DNA of 64,000 nucleotides from Acidobacteriota bacterium (GTDB lineage: Bacteria > Acidobacteriota > Terriglobia > Terriglobales > Acidobacteriaceae): contig JAFDVP010000009.1 of assembly GCA_018268895.1 (NCBI GenBank), forward strand, positions 62,001 through 126,000, written 5' to 3'. Numbering within the stretch: the first letter of the stretch is position 1; each line of letters begins with the position of its first letter. Under the pieces are notes generated by a model, which was not told the DNA's origin, made no database searches, and saw nothing but the letters and a program-made list of their open reading frames with translations. This document shows positions 28,165 through 37,028 of this stretch, piece by piece. The position numbers were made by a program, and so were the translations under genes.

Positions 28165-29667
28165 TTATGCCTGTATAGAGGTGACCGAGGTTATTCCTGC
28201 GTAAACGCCATCTTTGCGTAACCGGTCAAGATGCAGTTGCACGTCGTTGACGAACTGCGTGGACTGAGACGCGATATCGCCAAACACCGAGGTTGCACTG
28301 AGCGCGAGCTTTGCATTGCCGCCGCCTTGCACGAGGAATTCGGTGAAGAGATGGGCCGATGCGTCGGCAATCGCAAACGAATTGCCGCGTTCATCCTGGC
28401 CCCCCATTGCATGCAGCCAACTCGCGACCACGAAGGGGATGACTCTTGGACGCCGCTGCTGTTCCAGCAACTCCGGGACAGTGGGCATGATAAATTTTGC
28501 AATCTTCGCGGATGCCTCCGAGCAGATGCGCATCACCTGGTCGCGAATCGTGGGATTTGCAAATCGGTGCAGGATGCTTGCCTTGTAACTGTTCAGGTCG
28601 AGGCCTCCAATATGCGGAACGGCAGGCGTCGTCTCTTCCAGATAAGCCTCGACCAGCCGACGAACCAGCGGGTCGGCGGCAGCGTCAGACACCAGTGTGT
28701 GGCCCAACACCGCGGAGACATAGGCCAGCGTGGAGTGACCGCCATTGAGCAATCGCATCTTCGTCATCTCGTAAGGCTTGACGTCGCTGGCGATCTCCGC
28801 GCCTGCGAGTTCAAAGCGCGGACGCGCACCGCTGAATGCGTCTTCGATGACCCACTGCCGGAACGGCTCGGTTACGACTGGAGATTGATCCACGACGCCG
28901 AAGTCAGTAGCGATGGAATGACGATCTTCCTCCGTTGTTCCCGGAGTGATGCGGTCGACCATGCTGTTGGGGAAGGCGACATTGGCTTCGATCCATGCGC
29001 CCAGCTTGTCGTCGCGCAATGTTGCAAACGCCACCAGCGCCTGGCGGGCAATCTCTCCATTGCCTTGCACGTTGTCGCACGACATGACAGTGAATGGCTT
29101 GCCGCCGTTGCGCATACGCCGTTCCGCCGCCGAGGCCAGATAGCCGAGAAAGGTCCGCGGCGAAAGGGGGAATTCAAGATCGTGCTGCACATCGGCGTGT
29201 TCGCTGCGGAAGCGTCGCGTCGCGTCTTCGATGAAGTATCCGCCTTCCGTAACGGTAAGAGAGACGATCTCGCACGCCGGGGCGCTGAGTCTTTGCAGAA
29301 CCGCCTCCTGTGCCGCAGGCGCGAAGATGTGCTCGGTCAGTGAGCCGATGATCCTCAGTTCGCGGGTGCCGGCATCACGGGTCAAAACGCTGTAAAGGTA
29401 GTCCTGGCTCTTAAGGGCCTGATTGATCTTCAGATCGCCGGGAAGCAGTCCTATGCCGCACTCACCCCATCGTGGCTGGTCCGGATGATGCAGAAGGTCG
29501 TCGAGGTAGACAGCGAGGTGCGAGCGATTGAACCCCCCAACGCCAAAGTGAACGATGCCAGGAACGAGCGCGACCCGGTTGTACGTCGGCACCCGGACAC
29601 GCTGTGGAAACTGGGAGAGGTGCTCCGTACAAAGAGTCATTGGAGGAAGACCGGCAATTTTCATCAT
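28165..29667 (-). CDS. Mannitol dehydrogenase family (long-chain polyol dehydrogenase)
   Basis: A 500-residue long-chain dehydrogenase. The N-terminal nucleotide-binding domain starts at VHFGVGGFNRSHLAVYLDDL, and the C-terminal mannitol-dehydrogenase domain has the catalytic Lys block KPYEMTKMRLLNGGHS. Such enzymes oxidise mannitol, arabinitol, sorbitol, or uronate-derived alditols with NAD(P). It is the first gene of an operon with a polyol permease, PfkB kinase and (broken) alditol oxidase. The promoter region is shared with the divergent GntR/LacI-type regulator and contains candidate operators. Confidence 0.92.
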   Translation of the reverse strand: MMKIAGLPPMTLCTEHLSQFPQRVRVPTYNRVALVPGIVHFGVGGFNRSHLAVYLDDLLHHPDQPRWGECGIGLLPGDLKINQALKSQDYLYSVLTRDAGTRELRIIGSLTEHIFAPAAQEAVLQRLSAPACEIVSLTVTEGGYFIEDATRRFRSEHADVQHDLEFPLSPRTFLGYLASAAERRMRNGGKPFTVMSCDNVQGNGEIARQALVAFATLRDDKLGAWIEANVAFPNSMVDRITPGTTEEDRHSIATDFGVVDQSPVVTEPFRQWVIEDAFSGARPRFELAGAEIASDVKPYEMTKMRLLNGGHSTLAYVSAVLGHTLVSDAAADPLVRRLVEAYLEETTPAVPHIGGLDLNSYKASILHRFANPTIRDQVMRICSEASAKIAKFIMPTVPELLEQQRRPRVIPFVVASWLHAMGGQDERGNSFAIADASAHLFTEFLVQGGGNAKLALSATSVFGDIASQSTQFVNDVQLHLDRLRKDGVYAGITSVTSIQA

Positions 29668-29765
29668 TCGTTCAGTTCCCTTGGCCGGTCTTCATGGAAG
29701 GCAGCCGTGAAAGAAAGTTCCCTGGGGCGCTCATGGGGGCGGCAAGTTGATATATATCTGGCAAC

Positions 29766-29804
29766 AAGATGTATACGTAATAAGTGGTCATGTTGTCTAC
29801 ATCT
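29766..29804. promoter_or_regulatory. Candidate operators in the dehydrogenase/regulator divergent promoter
   Basis: TTGTCTACATCT (29793-29804) and, inverted, AAGATGTATAC (29766-29776; reverse complement GTATACATCTT) lie in the 225-bp gap between divergent genes. The first is identical to a 12-mer in front of the downstream TonB receptor (31146-31157). The GTnTAC core is typical of GntR-type operators. Confidence 0.55.
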
Positions 29805-29892
29805 GCGTTACAGTCAAGATGCGAGAGCGGCCAGATGATTTCTCATAAACCACGAGCTTGCCCGCCGTTGCTAGATTTATGGAGAGTTCCTT

Positions 29893-31029
29893 TTGTTGGC
29901 TAAACTGCGAAAAGACGGGAATCCATTGCGAGTAGAAGATTCGGACCAGCCGAAGTACAGAATGATTTTTGACGCACTTCGACAGGGTATTGTCTCCGGT
30001 GAGTACAAGGAGGGGGCCCGGTTACCCAGCGAGGGAGAGCTGAGCCGGCGTTTTGCTGTCTCGCGTATGACGGTTGTAAAGGCAATGCGCGAGCTGCAGC
30101 AACTGGGGCTGGTGGTGCGCCGCGTTGGTTCGGGAACGTATGCGGCTCCGCAGGGCAAGGGAAATGACCTGTTTGGCCTACTGATTCCGGAACTGGGAGA
30201 GACGGAGATCTTCGAGCCCATCTGCCAGGGAATGGCGCAGTTTTCCCACGCCAGGCAGCATTCGCTCATCTGGGGCAATCTCCACACTGGCGAAAAGAAG
30301 GAGCAGATCGCCGAGGAACTCTGCCATCAGTACATCAAGCGCGGGGTTTCGGGCGTCTTCTTCGCTCCGCTCGAGCTGACGCGCTCCAAGGACCGCATCA
30401 ATCACAAGATTCTTGCCGCTCTGGATCGCGCGCAGATCCCCGTAGTCTTGCTGGATCGCTGTGTTTCTCCGTATCCTCTGCGCAGCCGTTACGACCTTGT
30501 GGGCATTGAAAACCGGCGTACCGCGTATATCGCAACCGAACATCTCATCAACCAGGGCGCGAAAAAGATCGCATTTTTTGCCAAGGAACTCTCCGCTTCC
30601 ACGGTCGATGCCCGCATCGCGGGGTATCGTGAGGCGCTGACCACGCATCGGCAGAATGGCACGCACGACCTCGCGTTTCGCGGGGAGCCGTCAGATGACG
30701 CTCTGATTGCGTCAATTCTAGCGAAGCACAAACCCGACGCATTTCTTGCGGCAAACGACCATACGGCTGCCAACCTGATGCAGAGCCTCATGCGTCTCGG
30801 CCGTAGCATCCCCGACGAAATTCGCATCGTAGGCATCGATGACGTTCGCTATGCCAGCCTGCTCCCGATCCCTCTCACCACACAGCATCAGCCCTGTTCG
30901 CAAATCGGAATGGTCGCGATGTCCACGATGCTGCAGCGCCTGGAAAGCCCGGACCTTCCGGCGCGCGACATCCTGTTGAGTTGTTCGCTGGTCGTGCGTG
31001 AATCCTGCGGCTCCAAGCTTGTGAAATAG
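29893..31029 (+). CDS. GntR/LacI chimeric transcriptional regulator (AraR-like architecture)
   Basis: A 378-residue regulator with an N-terminal GntR winged helix (about 22-90; ARLPSEGELSRRFAVSRMTVVKAMRELQQLG) joined to a LacI/periplasmic-binding sugar sensor (about 95-370; DAFLAANDHTAANLMQSL, IRIVGIDDVRYASLL). This is the layout of Bacillus AraR, which senses a sugar. Start is TTG 29893 or TTG 29896 behind GGAGAG. It is divergent from the polyol operon and upstream of a TonB receptor gene, both of which carry the same 12-bp motif, so it probably represses both until a polyol is present. Confidence 0.92.
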   Translation: MLAKLRKDGNPLRVEDSDQPKYRMIFDALRQGIVSGEYKEGARLPSEGELSRRFAVSRMTVVKAMRELQQLGLVVRRVGSGTYAAPQGKGNDLFGLLIPELGETEIFEPICQGMAQFSHARQHSLIWGNLHTGEKKEQIAEELCHQYIKRGVSGVFFAPLELTRSKDRINHKILAALDRAQIPVVLLDRCVSPYPLRSRYDLVGIENRRTAYIATEHLINQGAKKIAFFAKELSASTVDARIAGYREALTTHRQNGTHDLAFRGEPSDDALIASILAKHKPDAFLAANDHTAANLMQSLMRLGRSIPDEIRIVGIDDVRYASLLPIPLTTQHQPCSQIGMVAMSTMLQRLESPDLPARDILLSCSLVVRESCGSKLVK

Positions 31030-31113
31030 CAGATGCCCGCTGGCCCAAAGCCCTCGTACCGCTTGCAGGCGGAAGCCTCCCGTTGTGCGTCGCAATAAAT
31101 GGTATATACAGAT

Positions 31114-31157
31114 TTGTGGACATATTAATGGCAAATTCATTGACATTGTCTACATCT
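31114..31157 (+). promoter_or_regulatory. Candidate operators upstream of the TonB receptor
   Basis: TTGTCTACATCT at 31146-31157 is an exact copy of the motif at 29793-29804. A second, weaker copy TTGTGGACATAT (31114-31125; 9 of 12 bases) lies exactly 32 bp upstream, about three helical turns, which would suit cooperative binding. Confidence 0.5.
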
Positions 31158-31256
31158 ACTAAGTAGAAATCGTTTTGTTTGTTTGCAGGTCTCAGGAATT
31201 TTTCCGAGAAGAAATTGAACAGTGACACGGTCGTTTGGCCGGTGGAGGTCAGTAAG

Positions 31257-34200
31257 GTGCGTATCTCGTGGTTGAAGCATTTGGTCTATGTCGCGGTCCT
31301 CTGCGTCGTCGGGTTTTTCGTTCCCGCTGCGCATGCGCAGAACAGTCAGCTCGTCGGTGTGATTACCGATCCCGATGGTCTCTCGGTCGGTGGTGCCGCT
31401 GTCGAAGTTCGAAATGAAGGCACGGGGGTTCTTCATCAGACGACCACAACAAGCTCGGGAGAATACACAGTCCCAGGACTGAGCTCCGGCTCCTACACCG
31501 TGCGCGTCGTGCAGAGTGGATTTGAGACGGCGGAGCGCAAGGGCATTACCCTGTTTGTTGCGACGACCACCCGCCTCGACCTTCATCTGTCGATTGGCCA
31601 ACAGACACAGACCGTCAGCGTAGATGCCGATACGGTGCTGCTCCAGCCGGACAACGCGCAGCTCTCCACCACGGTGACGCGAGAGCAGTATGACGAACTG
31701 CCGCTTGTGCAGCAGGGAAGAATCCGCAGCCCAACAGCATTCGTCTACCTTGCGCCCAGTGTTCAAGGCAACTACAACGCCACGGGGTCGGAGAACGTTG
31801 CGGCCACGAACTACATCTCTGTCAATGGAAGCCAGATGAAGCAGACTGAGTTCTACCTCAGCGGTCTCTCTTCCGGCCAGATGGCGAATGTCGGTAGCTA
31901 CAACGAAAGCGCTCCGCCGGTCGACGCCGTGCAGGAGTTCAAGATGATTACGACCATGGTACCCGCGGACTACGGTCACACGGGCGCCGCTGCTGGAGTC
32001 TTCGCGATCCGCAATGGCACGAATACCTTGCACGGATCGGTCTACGAGTATTTCCGGAATAACTGGCTCGACGCACGGTCCTGGGGAGCGGTCACGCCGC
32101 CGAATACCAAGCAGAATGAGTTTGGCGCAACGATCGGCGGGCCAATCGTGCTGCCAAAGCTCTATGACGGCCGCAACCGCTCCTTCTTCTTCTTCTCGTA
32201 CGGAGGATCGCGCAAGGCCGGCATGGACACGCTGAAGACCTCGCAGATTCCAACGCCGACTCAGATCCAGGGCGACTTTACGGGAAAGAACATCATCTAC
32301 GATCCGGCAACGACGCGTCTGAACTCCGCGGGCACGGGCTATATTCGCGATCCTTTCCCGGGAAACAAGATTCCGGTTTCACGCATGGATCCCACCGCTT
32401 TGAAGATCGCCTCGTACTATCCGGCTCCAAATGCTTCGGGCACGCTGAACTTCAGAACGTATATCGGTGAAAAGCTGCTGAATCCGGATGTTTACACAGC
32501 GCGTGTGGACCATAACCTGACACAGGCGCAGCACCTTTACTTCACCCTGGTGCAGACCCGCATTCCGCGCTACAAGCCGGAAGGCTCGGGATTGCCGCAG
32601 CCGCTTTCGACGGTGTACAACCAGTTTCTGAGGGCCACTACGACTCGTATCAATCATGACTGGACGCTGAGCAGCAGGGCGATGAACAGTCTTGCCATTG
32701 GCTACTATCGTATCTTCGCGAGAACGAAGGACGGCGGCAGCGAGTTTTCTGTTCCCAACCAGATCTCCTCGTCTCGTCCGAACATCACCTTCAGCAATGG
32801 GTATGCCTCGATCTCGACCGATAATGGTCAGAAGACCGCGGAGCATCAGTATCTTCTGGGCGACACGTTCTACTGGACCAAGGGCGCGCACAACTTCCGT
32901 TTCGGCGGAGAGTTCCGTCGGGTGCACTTCAATGCCAATGCTCCCAACCCCGGCACGAACACACTGGCCATGTCGAACCTCGAGACGGCCAATCCAACCA
33001 GCACGGGCACGACGGGTGACGGGTTCGCCAGCTTCCTGCTGGGACAGGTGCACAGCGGTGCGGTGACCGCGCCTGCCATCAATGGAATGCGCTACTCGTA
33101 TGGCGGTCTTTTCGCCCAGGACGACTGGAAGATCAGCCATACGCTCACGATGAACCTGGGTGTTCGCTGGGAGTTCGAAACCATTCCTACGGACGCGCAT
33201 GACAGAAGCAGCTCGGTTGACTTGACCCTGGCAAACCCAGGTGCAGGAAATCTACCCGGCGCTCTCGCGTTTGCCGGCACAGGCGCTGGCCGCACGGGGA
33301 GCCATTCCTTTGCATCCACGAAGTACGCCAGCTTCAGTCCGCGTATTGGGCTGTCCTATCAGGTCAATCCGCAGGTCGTGGTTCGCGCCGGCTATGGCAT
33401 CTTCTATACCGATCTGGGCTGGAACTTCGGCACGGCGATCGATAACAACGGCTTTGCTCCTGCTGCCAGCTTCACCTCAAGCAACAATGGAATCACCCCT
33501 GCATTTACACTGGCTTCGGGCTATCCCGGCTCGCCAAGCCTGCAACCCTCCATCTCGCCGACACTGTTGAACGGACAGAGCGCAAACTATCGAGATCGTT
33601 CGATTGGCAATATGCCCTACATCCAGCAGTGGAATGGAAGTGTTCAGTACAGCCCGGCCAAATCCTGGATGCTTGAGGTGGCCTATGTGGGGAATACGGG
33701 ACATCGTCTCCTCGACTCCCAGTTCTCGAACATCAACCAGGTAGATCCGAAGTATCTTTCTCTCGGTTCGTTGCTCACCGTCTCTGCATCTTCCGCAGCG
33801 GCGCAGGCGGCTGGGATCAAACTTCCTTACACTGGATTCACAGGTACGGTCGCGCAGGCTCTTCGGCCGTATCCTCAGTACCTGACTCTTACAAGCGTAT
33901 CGGCGAAGACCGCATACTCGAATTACAACGCGGCGCAGGTGATCGTCAATAAGACCACCAGCTTCGGTCTGCGCTTCTCCGGAAACTATACCTTCGCGAA
34001 GAACATGGGCATCAACAGTCCAAGCTGGATGGATGGCACCGCCGACAGCGTTCTTCAGAACTCCTTCGACCCTGGCGCGGAGTATGCCATCAGCCCAATC
34101 GATGTGCAGCACGCCCTGGTTCTGAACTACTCGTATGAACTGCCATTCGGGAGAGGAAAGAAGTTCCTGTCCGGAGGAGGATTCACGAACGCGCTGGTAG

Positions 34201-34661
34201 GCGGATGGAAGGTCTCTGCGATCCAGCGATATCAGAGCGGCTTCCCGCTTCCGATCAAGACCAGCAACTCGCTGCCAATCTTCAATCGCGTCATGCGTCC
34301 GAATGTCGTTCCCGGAGTTGATCGTTCGACGCATCTTTCTGCGAACGAATATTTCCCTGGATCGAGCCGCATCATTAACCCGAATGCGTTCACGCAGCCT
34401 GGCCAATATAGCTTCGGCAACGCGAAACCGACCTACTCTGACATCAGGGCATTCCCGATCTATAACGAAGACCTTGCTTTCATGAAGGACACTCATATTA
34501 CAGAGCGTGTGACCTGGACGATTGGCGCAAACTTCTTCAATGCGTTCAATCGCCACCGCTTTACCAGCTTCAATACGACGTGGTCGGATGCCGCTTTCGG
34601 TCAGTCAACGGCTGTCAGCGCTCCCCGCTACGTCCAGATCAATACAAGAATCAAGTTCTAG
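31257..34661 (+). CDS. TonB-dependent receptor, Oar-like (polyol/sugar regulon)
   Basis: About 1134 residues. The GTG at 31257 is preferred to a start 26 codons earlier because GGAGG lies 8 bases upstream and the signal peptide (HLVYVAVLCVVGFFVPAAHAQ) begins there. A carboxypeptidase-regulatory domain follows (LVGVITDPDGLSVGGAAVEV), then plug (AAAGVFAIRNGTNTLHGS) and a long beta-barrel ending in INTRIKF. It imports a ligand across the outer membrane with TonB energy. Its position after the GntR/LacI regulator and the shared operator-like motif suggest it takes up the polyol, or the glycoside it comes from. Confidence 0.92.
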   Translation: MRISWLKHLVYVAVLCVVGFFVPAAHAQNSQLVGVITDPDGLSVGGAAVEVRNEGTGVLHQTTTTSSGEYTVPGLSSGSYTVRVVQSGFETAERKGITLFVATTTRLDLHLSIGQQTQTVSVDADTVLLQPDNAQLSTTVTREQYDELPLVQQGRIRSPTAFVYLAPSVQGNYNATGSENVAATNYISVNGSQMKQTEFYLSGLSSGQMANVGSYNESAPPVDAVQEFKMITTMVPADYGHTGAAAGVFAIRNGTNTLHGSVYEYFRNNWLDARSWGAVTPPNTKQNEFGATIGGPIVLPKLYDGRNRSFFFFSYGGSRKAGMDTLKTSQIPTPTQIQGDFTGKNIIYDPATTRLNSAGTGYIRDPFPGNKIPVSRMDPTALKIASYYPAPNASGTLNFRTYIGEKLLNPDVYTARVDHNLTQAQHLYFTLVQTRIPRYKPEGSGLPQPLSTVYNQFLRATTTRINHDWTLSSRAMNSLAIGYYRIFARTKDGGSEFSVPNQISSSRPNITFSNGYASISTDNGQKTAEHQYLLGDTFYWTKGAHNFRFGGEFRRVHFNANAPNPGTNTLAMSNLETANPTSTGTTGDGFASFLLGQVHSGAVTAPAINGMRYSYGGLFAQDDWKISHTLTMNLGVRWEFETIPTDAHDRSSSVDLTLANPGAGNLPGALAFAGTGAGRTGSHSFASTKYASFSPRIGLSYQVNPQVVVRAGYGIFYTDLGWNFGTAIDNNGFAPAASFTSSNNGITPAFTLASGYPGSPSLQPSISPTLLNGQSANYRDRSIGNMPYIQQWNGSVQYSPAKSWMLEVAYVGNTGHRLLDSQFSNINQVDPKYLSLGSLLTVSASSAAAQAAGIKLPYTGFTGTVAQALRPYPQYLTLTSVSAKTAYSNYNAAQVIVNKTTSFGLRFSGNYTFAKNMGINSPSWMDGTADSVLQNSFDPGAEYAISPIDVQHALVLNYSYELPFGRGKKFLSGGGFTNALVGGWKVSAIQRYQSGFPLPIKTSNSLPIFNRVMRPNVVPGVDRSTHLSANEYFPGSSRIINPNAFTQPGQYSFGNAKPTYSDIRAFPIYNEDLAFMKDTHITERVTWTIGANFFNAFNRHRFTSFNTTWSDAAFGQSTAVSAPRYVQINTRIKF

Positions 34662-34695
34662 CGACCGAGCACGAACAGTCTCTAGGCTTCAACCT

Positions 34696-34740
34696 GACGG
34701 TGTTTCGAGTCTCATAAACTGAAACACCGTCTTTCTATTT
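34696..34740 (+). terminator. Terminator after the TonB receptor
   Basis: GACGGTGTTTC (34696-34706) and GAAACACCGTC (34721-34731) form a perfect 11-bp stem with a 14-base loop, followed by TTTCTATTT. Confidence 0.8.
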
Positions 34741-34770
34741 ATTCCACGGCAGTTCCGGGAGATATCGATC

Positions 34771-36132
34771 TTGCTTCGCAACGTAATGTTCCAACTCGCT
34801 TTGGCTGCTTCGGTGTCGGCGGTCGCTGTCCAAACAAACGCCGAAGCGCCAAAACGCCATCCTGTACTGATGATCTCAATCGACGGCCTGCGCCCAGACT
34901 ATGTAACGGAAGCGGACAAGCATGGTATGAAGATCCCCGTCCTGCGCTCGTTTCTGCAAAAAGGCGCGTACGCGGATAGCGTGCAGAACGTATCGCCCAC
35001 GGTAACTTATCCGAATCATACGACGCTGGTGACCGGCGTTTCACCGAACGAGCACGGCATCTACAACAACACCGTCTTCGATCCCATGGGGAAGGAGCAG
35101 GGAGCATGGAACTGGTACGGAGCGCAGGTGAAGGTTCCCACGCTTTGGCAGGCGGCAAAGGCCGCCGGCCTTACCACCGGAAGCGTTCTGTGGCCCGTCA
35201 CGGTGCACTCCAGAGGAATCGACTACAACGTGCCGGAGTACTGGCGCATCAAGACGGAGTATGACCACTATCTTCTGGAGGCGGTGTCCACGCCATCCGG
35301 CTTTCTGGAAGAGGCAGAGAAAGATGCAGGTCCTTTCTACTCAGGCGAGGGCGATCTCGTTCTGGATGAGAAGATCACCAGGACCGCAATCTCCATGATC
35401 CAAGCCCACCACCCAGACCTCGTGACGATTCATATCGTCGCACTCGATCATTTGGAGCACGCGCACGGCCCCTTCAGCCCAGAAGCGAACGAGACGCTGG
35501 AGCAGATCGACGCGAAGGTCGGCCGGATCATTACCGCGGAGCTGCGAGTCCATCCCGATGCGGACATCGTGATTGCCTCGGACCACGGTTTTTTGCCGGT
35601 GACACACAAGATGAATCTGAATGCAGCGTTGGTGAAGGCGGGACTCCTTACGGTGAGCGCGGGGCCGAAGCCTCATGTCACCGCCTGGAAGGCGTTCGCC
35701 TGGAGCGCGGATGGAAGCGCTGTGATCGTGCTCAACGACAACAGCGACAAGGCAACAGAGCAGCAAGTTGCGAAGTTGTTGAGTGATCTTGCGAAGGACC
35801 CTGCGAACGGATTCAATCAAGTGCTCTCACGCAGCGAGGCTGTCGCTACCGGCGCACCGGAACAGGCAGCTTTCATCGTCGATTGGAAGTCTGGCTATCA
35901 CATGGGCGCAGGTCTCAGCACGCCCCTTGTAGAAGACACAGCACCTGGAGGCGCTCATGGATACCTGGCAACTCATCCCGAGCTGCATTCGTCGTTCTTT
36001 ATTGTGGGACCGGATATTGCCAAGGGTAAGAAGTTAGGCGCCATCGACATGCGACAGATTGCTCCAACCCTGGCAAGAGAGTTGGGTGTTTCACTGCCTT
36101 CTGCAAAGATGCAACCGCTCGCACTGCGATAA
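34771..36132 (+). CDS. Alkaline-phosphatase superfamily nucleotide pyrophosphatase/phosphodiesterase (NPP-like)
   Basis: A 453-residue exported protein; the signal peptide ends near residue 24 (VAVQTNAEA). The NPP-type core is visible: LMISIDGLRPDYV with the first metal Asp, the nucleophile Thr region SPTVTYPNHTTLVTG, HIVALDHLEHAHG and IASDHGF for the other metal ligands. Such enzymes cleave phosphodiesters or pyrophosphates in the periplasm. The start is TTG 34771, or ATG 34786 inside the same signal peptide. It stands alone after a terminator; a link to the upstream receptor is possible by read-through only. Confidence 0.88.
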   Translation: MLRNVMFQLALAASVSAVAVQTNAEAPKRHPVLMISIDGLRPDYVTEADKHGMKIPVLRSFLQKGAYADSVQNVSPTVTYPNHTTLVTGVSPNEHGIYNNTVFDPMGKEQGAWNWYGAQVKVPTLWQAAKAAGLTTGSVLWPVTVHSRGIDYNVPEYWRIKTEYDHYLLEAVSTPSGFLEEAEKDAGPFYSGEGDLVLDEKITRTAISMIQAHHPDLVTIHIVALDHLEHAHGPFSPEANETLEQIDAKVGRIITAELRVHPDADIVIASDHGFLPVTHKMNLNAALVKAGLLTVSAGPKPHVTAWKAFAWSADGSAVIVLNDNSDKATEQQVAKLLSDLAKDPANGFNQVLSRSEAVATGAPEQAAFIVDWKSGYHMGAGLSTPLVEDTAPGGAHGYLATHPELHSSFFIVGPDIAKGKKLGAIDMRQIAPTLARELGVSLPSAKMQPLALR

Positions 36133-36204
36133 ATCAACGCGGGAGAAATGCAAAAAAACGAAGAGCTACGGCCGAAAAGTGAATTCCAGGGCTGTTTTTG
36201 TAAT

Positions 36205-36305
36205 TGCTGTGCATGATAAGGTCGTCGTTCATTCTGAGCCGCGGGCGAGGAATCCCTGCATTTTGCTTGTGGCTGCGGGATTCCTTGTCGTCGAGAAGAA
36301 CCACA
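36205..36305. repeat. Probable intergenic repeat with AGGAATCCC/GGGATTCCT arms
   Basis: The gap between convergent genes contains CATTCTGAGC, then AGGAATCCC (36248-36256) pairing with GGGATTCCT (36277-36285), then TTGTCGTCGAGAAG. This pattern resembles a dispersed repeat I recall from Acidobacteriota genomes. It may also serve as a terminator for one side. Open frames crossing it look spurious. Confidence 0.5.
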
Positions 36306-36323
36306 CCAATACGAAAGACCGCT

Positions 36324-36983
36324 TTAATCGCCAACGCTTGCTGGGATGGAAGATGCCGGATTGAGGTGCTCCCGGATGGCCTTCGAGATGAGCTTCGGGT
36401 CACCTTTCATCAGAGCATCAAACAGGATCTCGTGGGAAGCAGTTGCCAGTTTCTCTCCTGCTGCTCTGCGCGCGAGGCCGACAAAGGCATAAACGGAGAC
36501 GCAGAGCCGGTCCAGTGTTTTTTCCAGGACGGCATTTCCCGAGGCCTTCCATACAATCTCGTGAAATCTCAGATCGGCCTCCGCGACTCCAAGATGATCG
36601 CTGGCCCGGATGCGCTGCTCAAGCTGCTTCAGCCCTGCACGCAGCTCTGCCTCAATCTGTGGCGTCATGTTCTTCGCGGCAAGGCGGAAGGCGAGGTCTT
36701 CCAGATGCGAGCGCACGCCGATGAGCTGAACCATCTCAGCACGTGTAAGCTTCGTCACGTGCGTGCCTCTGTCCGGAACTCGTACCACCAGCCCGAGATG
36801 CTCCAACTGCAACAAGGCTTCGCGAACCGGGACCTGGCTTACGCTGAGCTGCTTTGCGATGTGCGCTTCCTTGAGGGGGGTGCCCGGCAAGAGCTCTCCC
36901 GACCAGATGGCATTCCGCAGCTTTTGAAAGACTTCGGCAGACTTGCTTAGATTTTTAACTGGTGAAAATCCACTGATGACCAT
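36324..36983 (-). CDS. GntR family regulator with FCD domain
   Basis: About 219 residues. The N-terminal winged helix (about 12-75) has LLPGTPLKEAHIAKQLSVSQ followed by VPVREALLQLEHLGLV; the C-terminal FCD helical bundle (about 80-215) keeps the usual metal/ligand residues in EADLRFHEIV and ASHEILFDAL. The ATG at 36983 behind GGAGA is preferred to a TTG 30 bases upstream. It is downstream of, and on the same strand as, an MFS permease and an N-acetylneuraminate-lyase-like gene. E. coli NanR, the sialic-acid regulator, is of the same subfamily, which supports a role in controlling these genes. Confidence 0.9.
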   Translation of the reverse strand: MVISGFSPVKNLSKSAEVFQKLRNAIWSGELLPGTPLKEAHIAKQLSVSQVPVREALLQLEHLGLVVRVPDRGTHVTKLTRAEMVQLIGVRSHLEDLAFRLAAKNMTPQIEAELRAGLKQLEQRIRASDHLGVAEADLRFHEIVWKASGNAVLEKTLDRLCVSVYAFVGLARRAAGEKLATASHEILFDALMKGDPKLISKAIREHLNPASSIPASVGD

Positions 36984-37028
36984 TCCATCTCCAAAGCTAG
37001 GGGGAAGAGACAACCCACGTCAAGATAA

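Noticed and set aside
31179..31256. Earlier start of the second TonB receptor
   Set aside because: The 26 extra residues are polar and precede a clear signal peptide; GTG 31257 has a good GGAGG site.
36134..36403. 89-codon minus-strand frame across the intergenic repeat
   Set aside because: Built from repeat DNA and overlaps the end of the FCD regulator gene.
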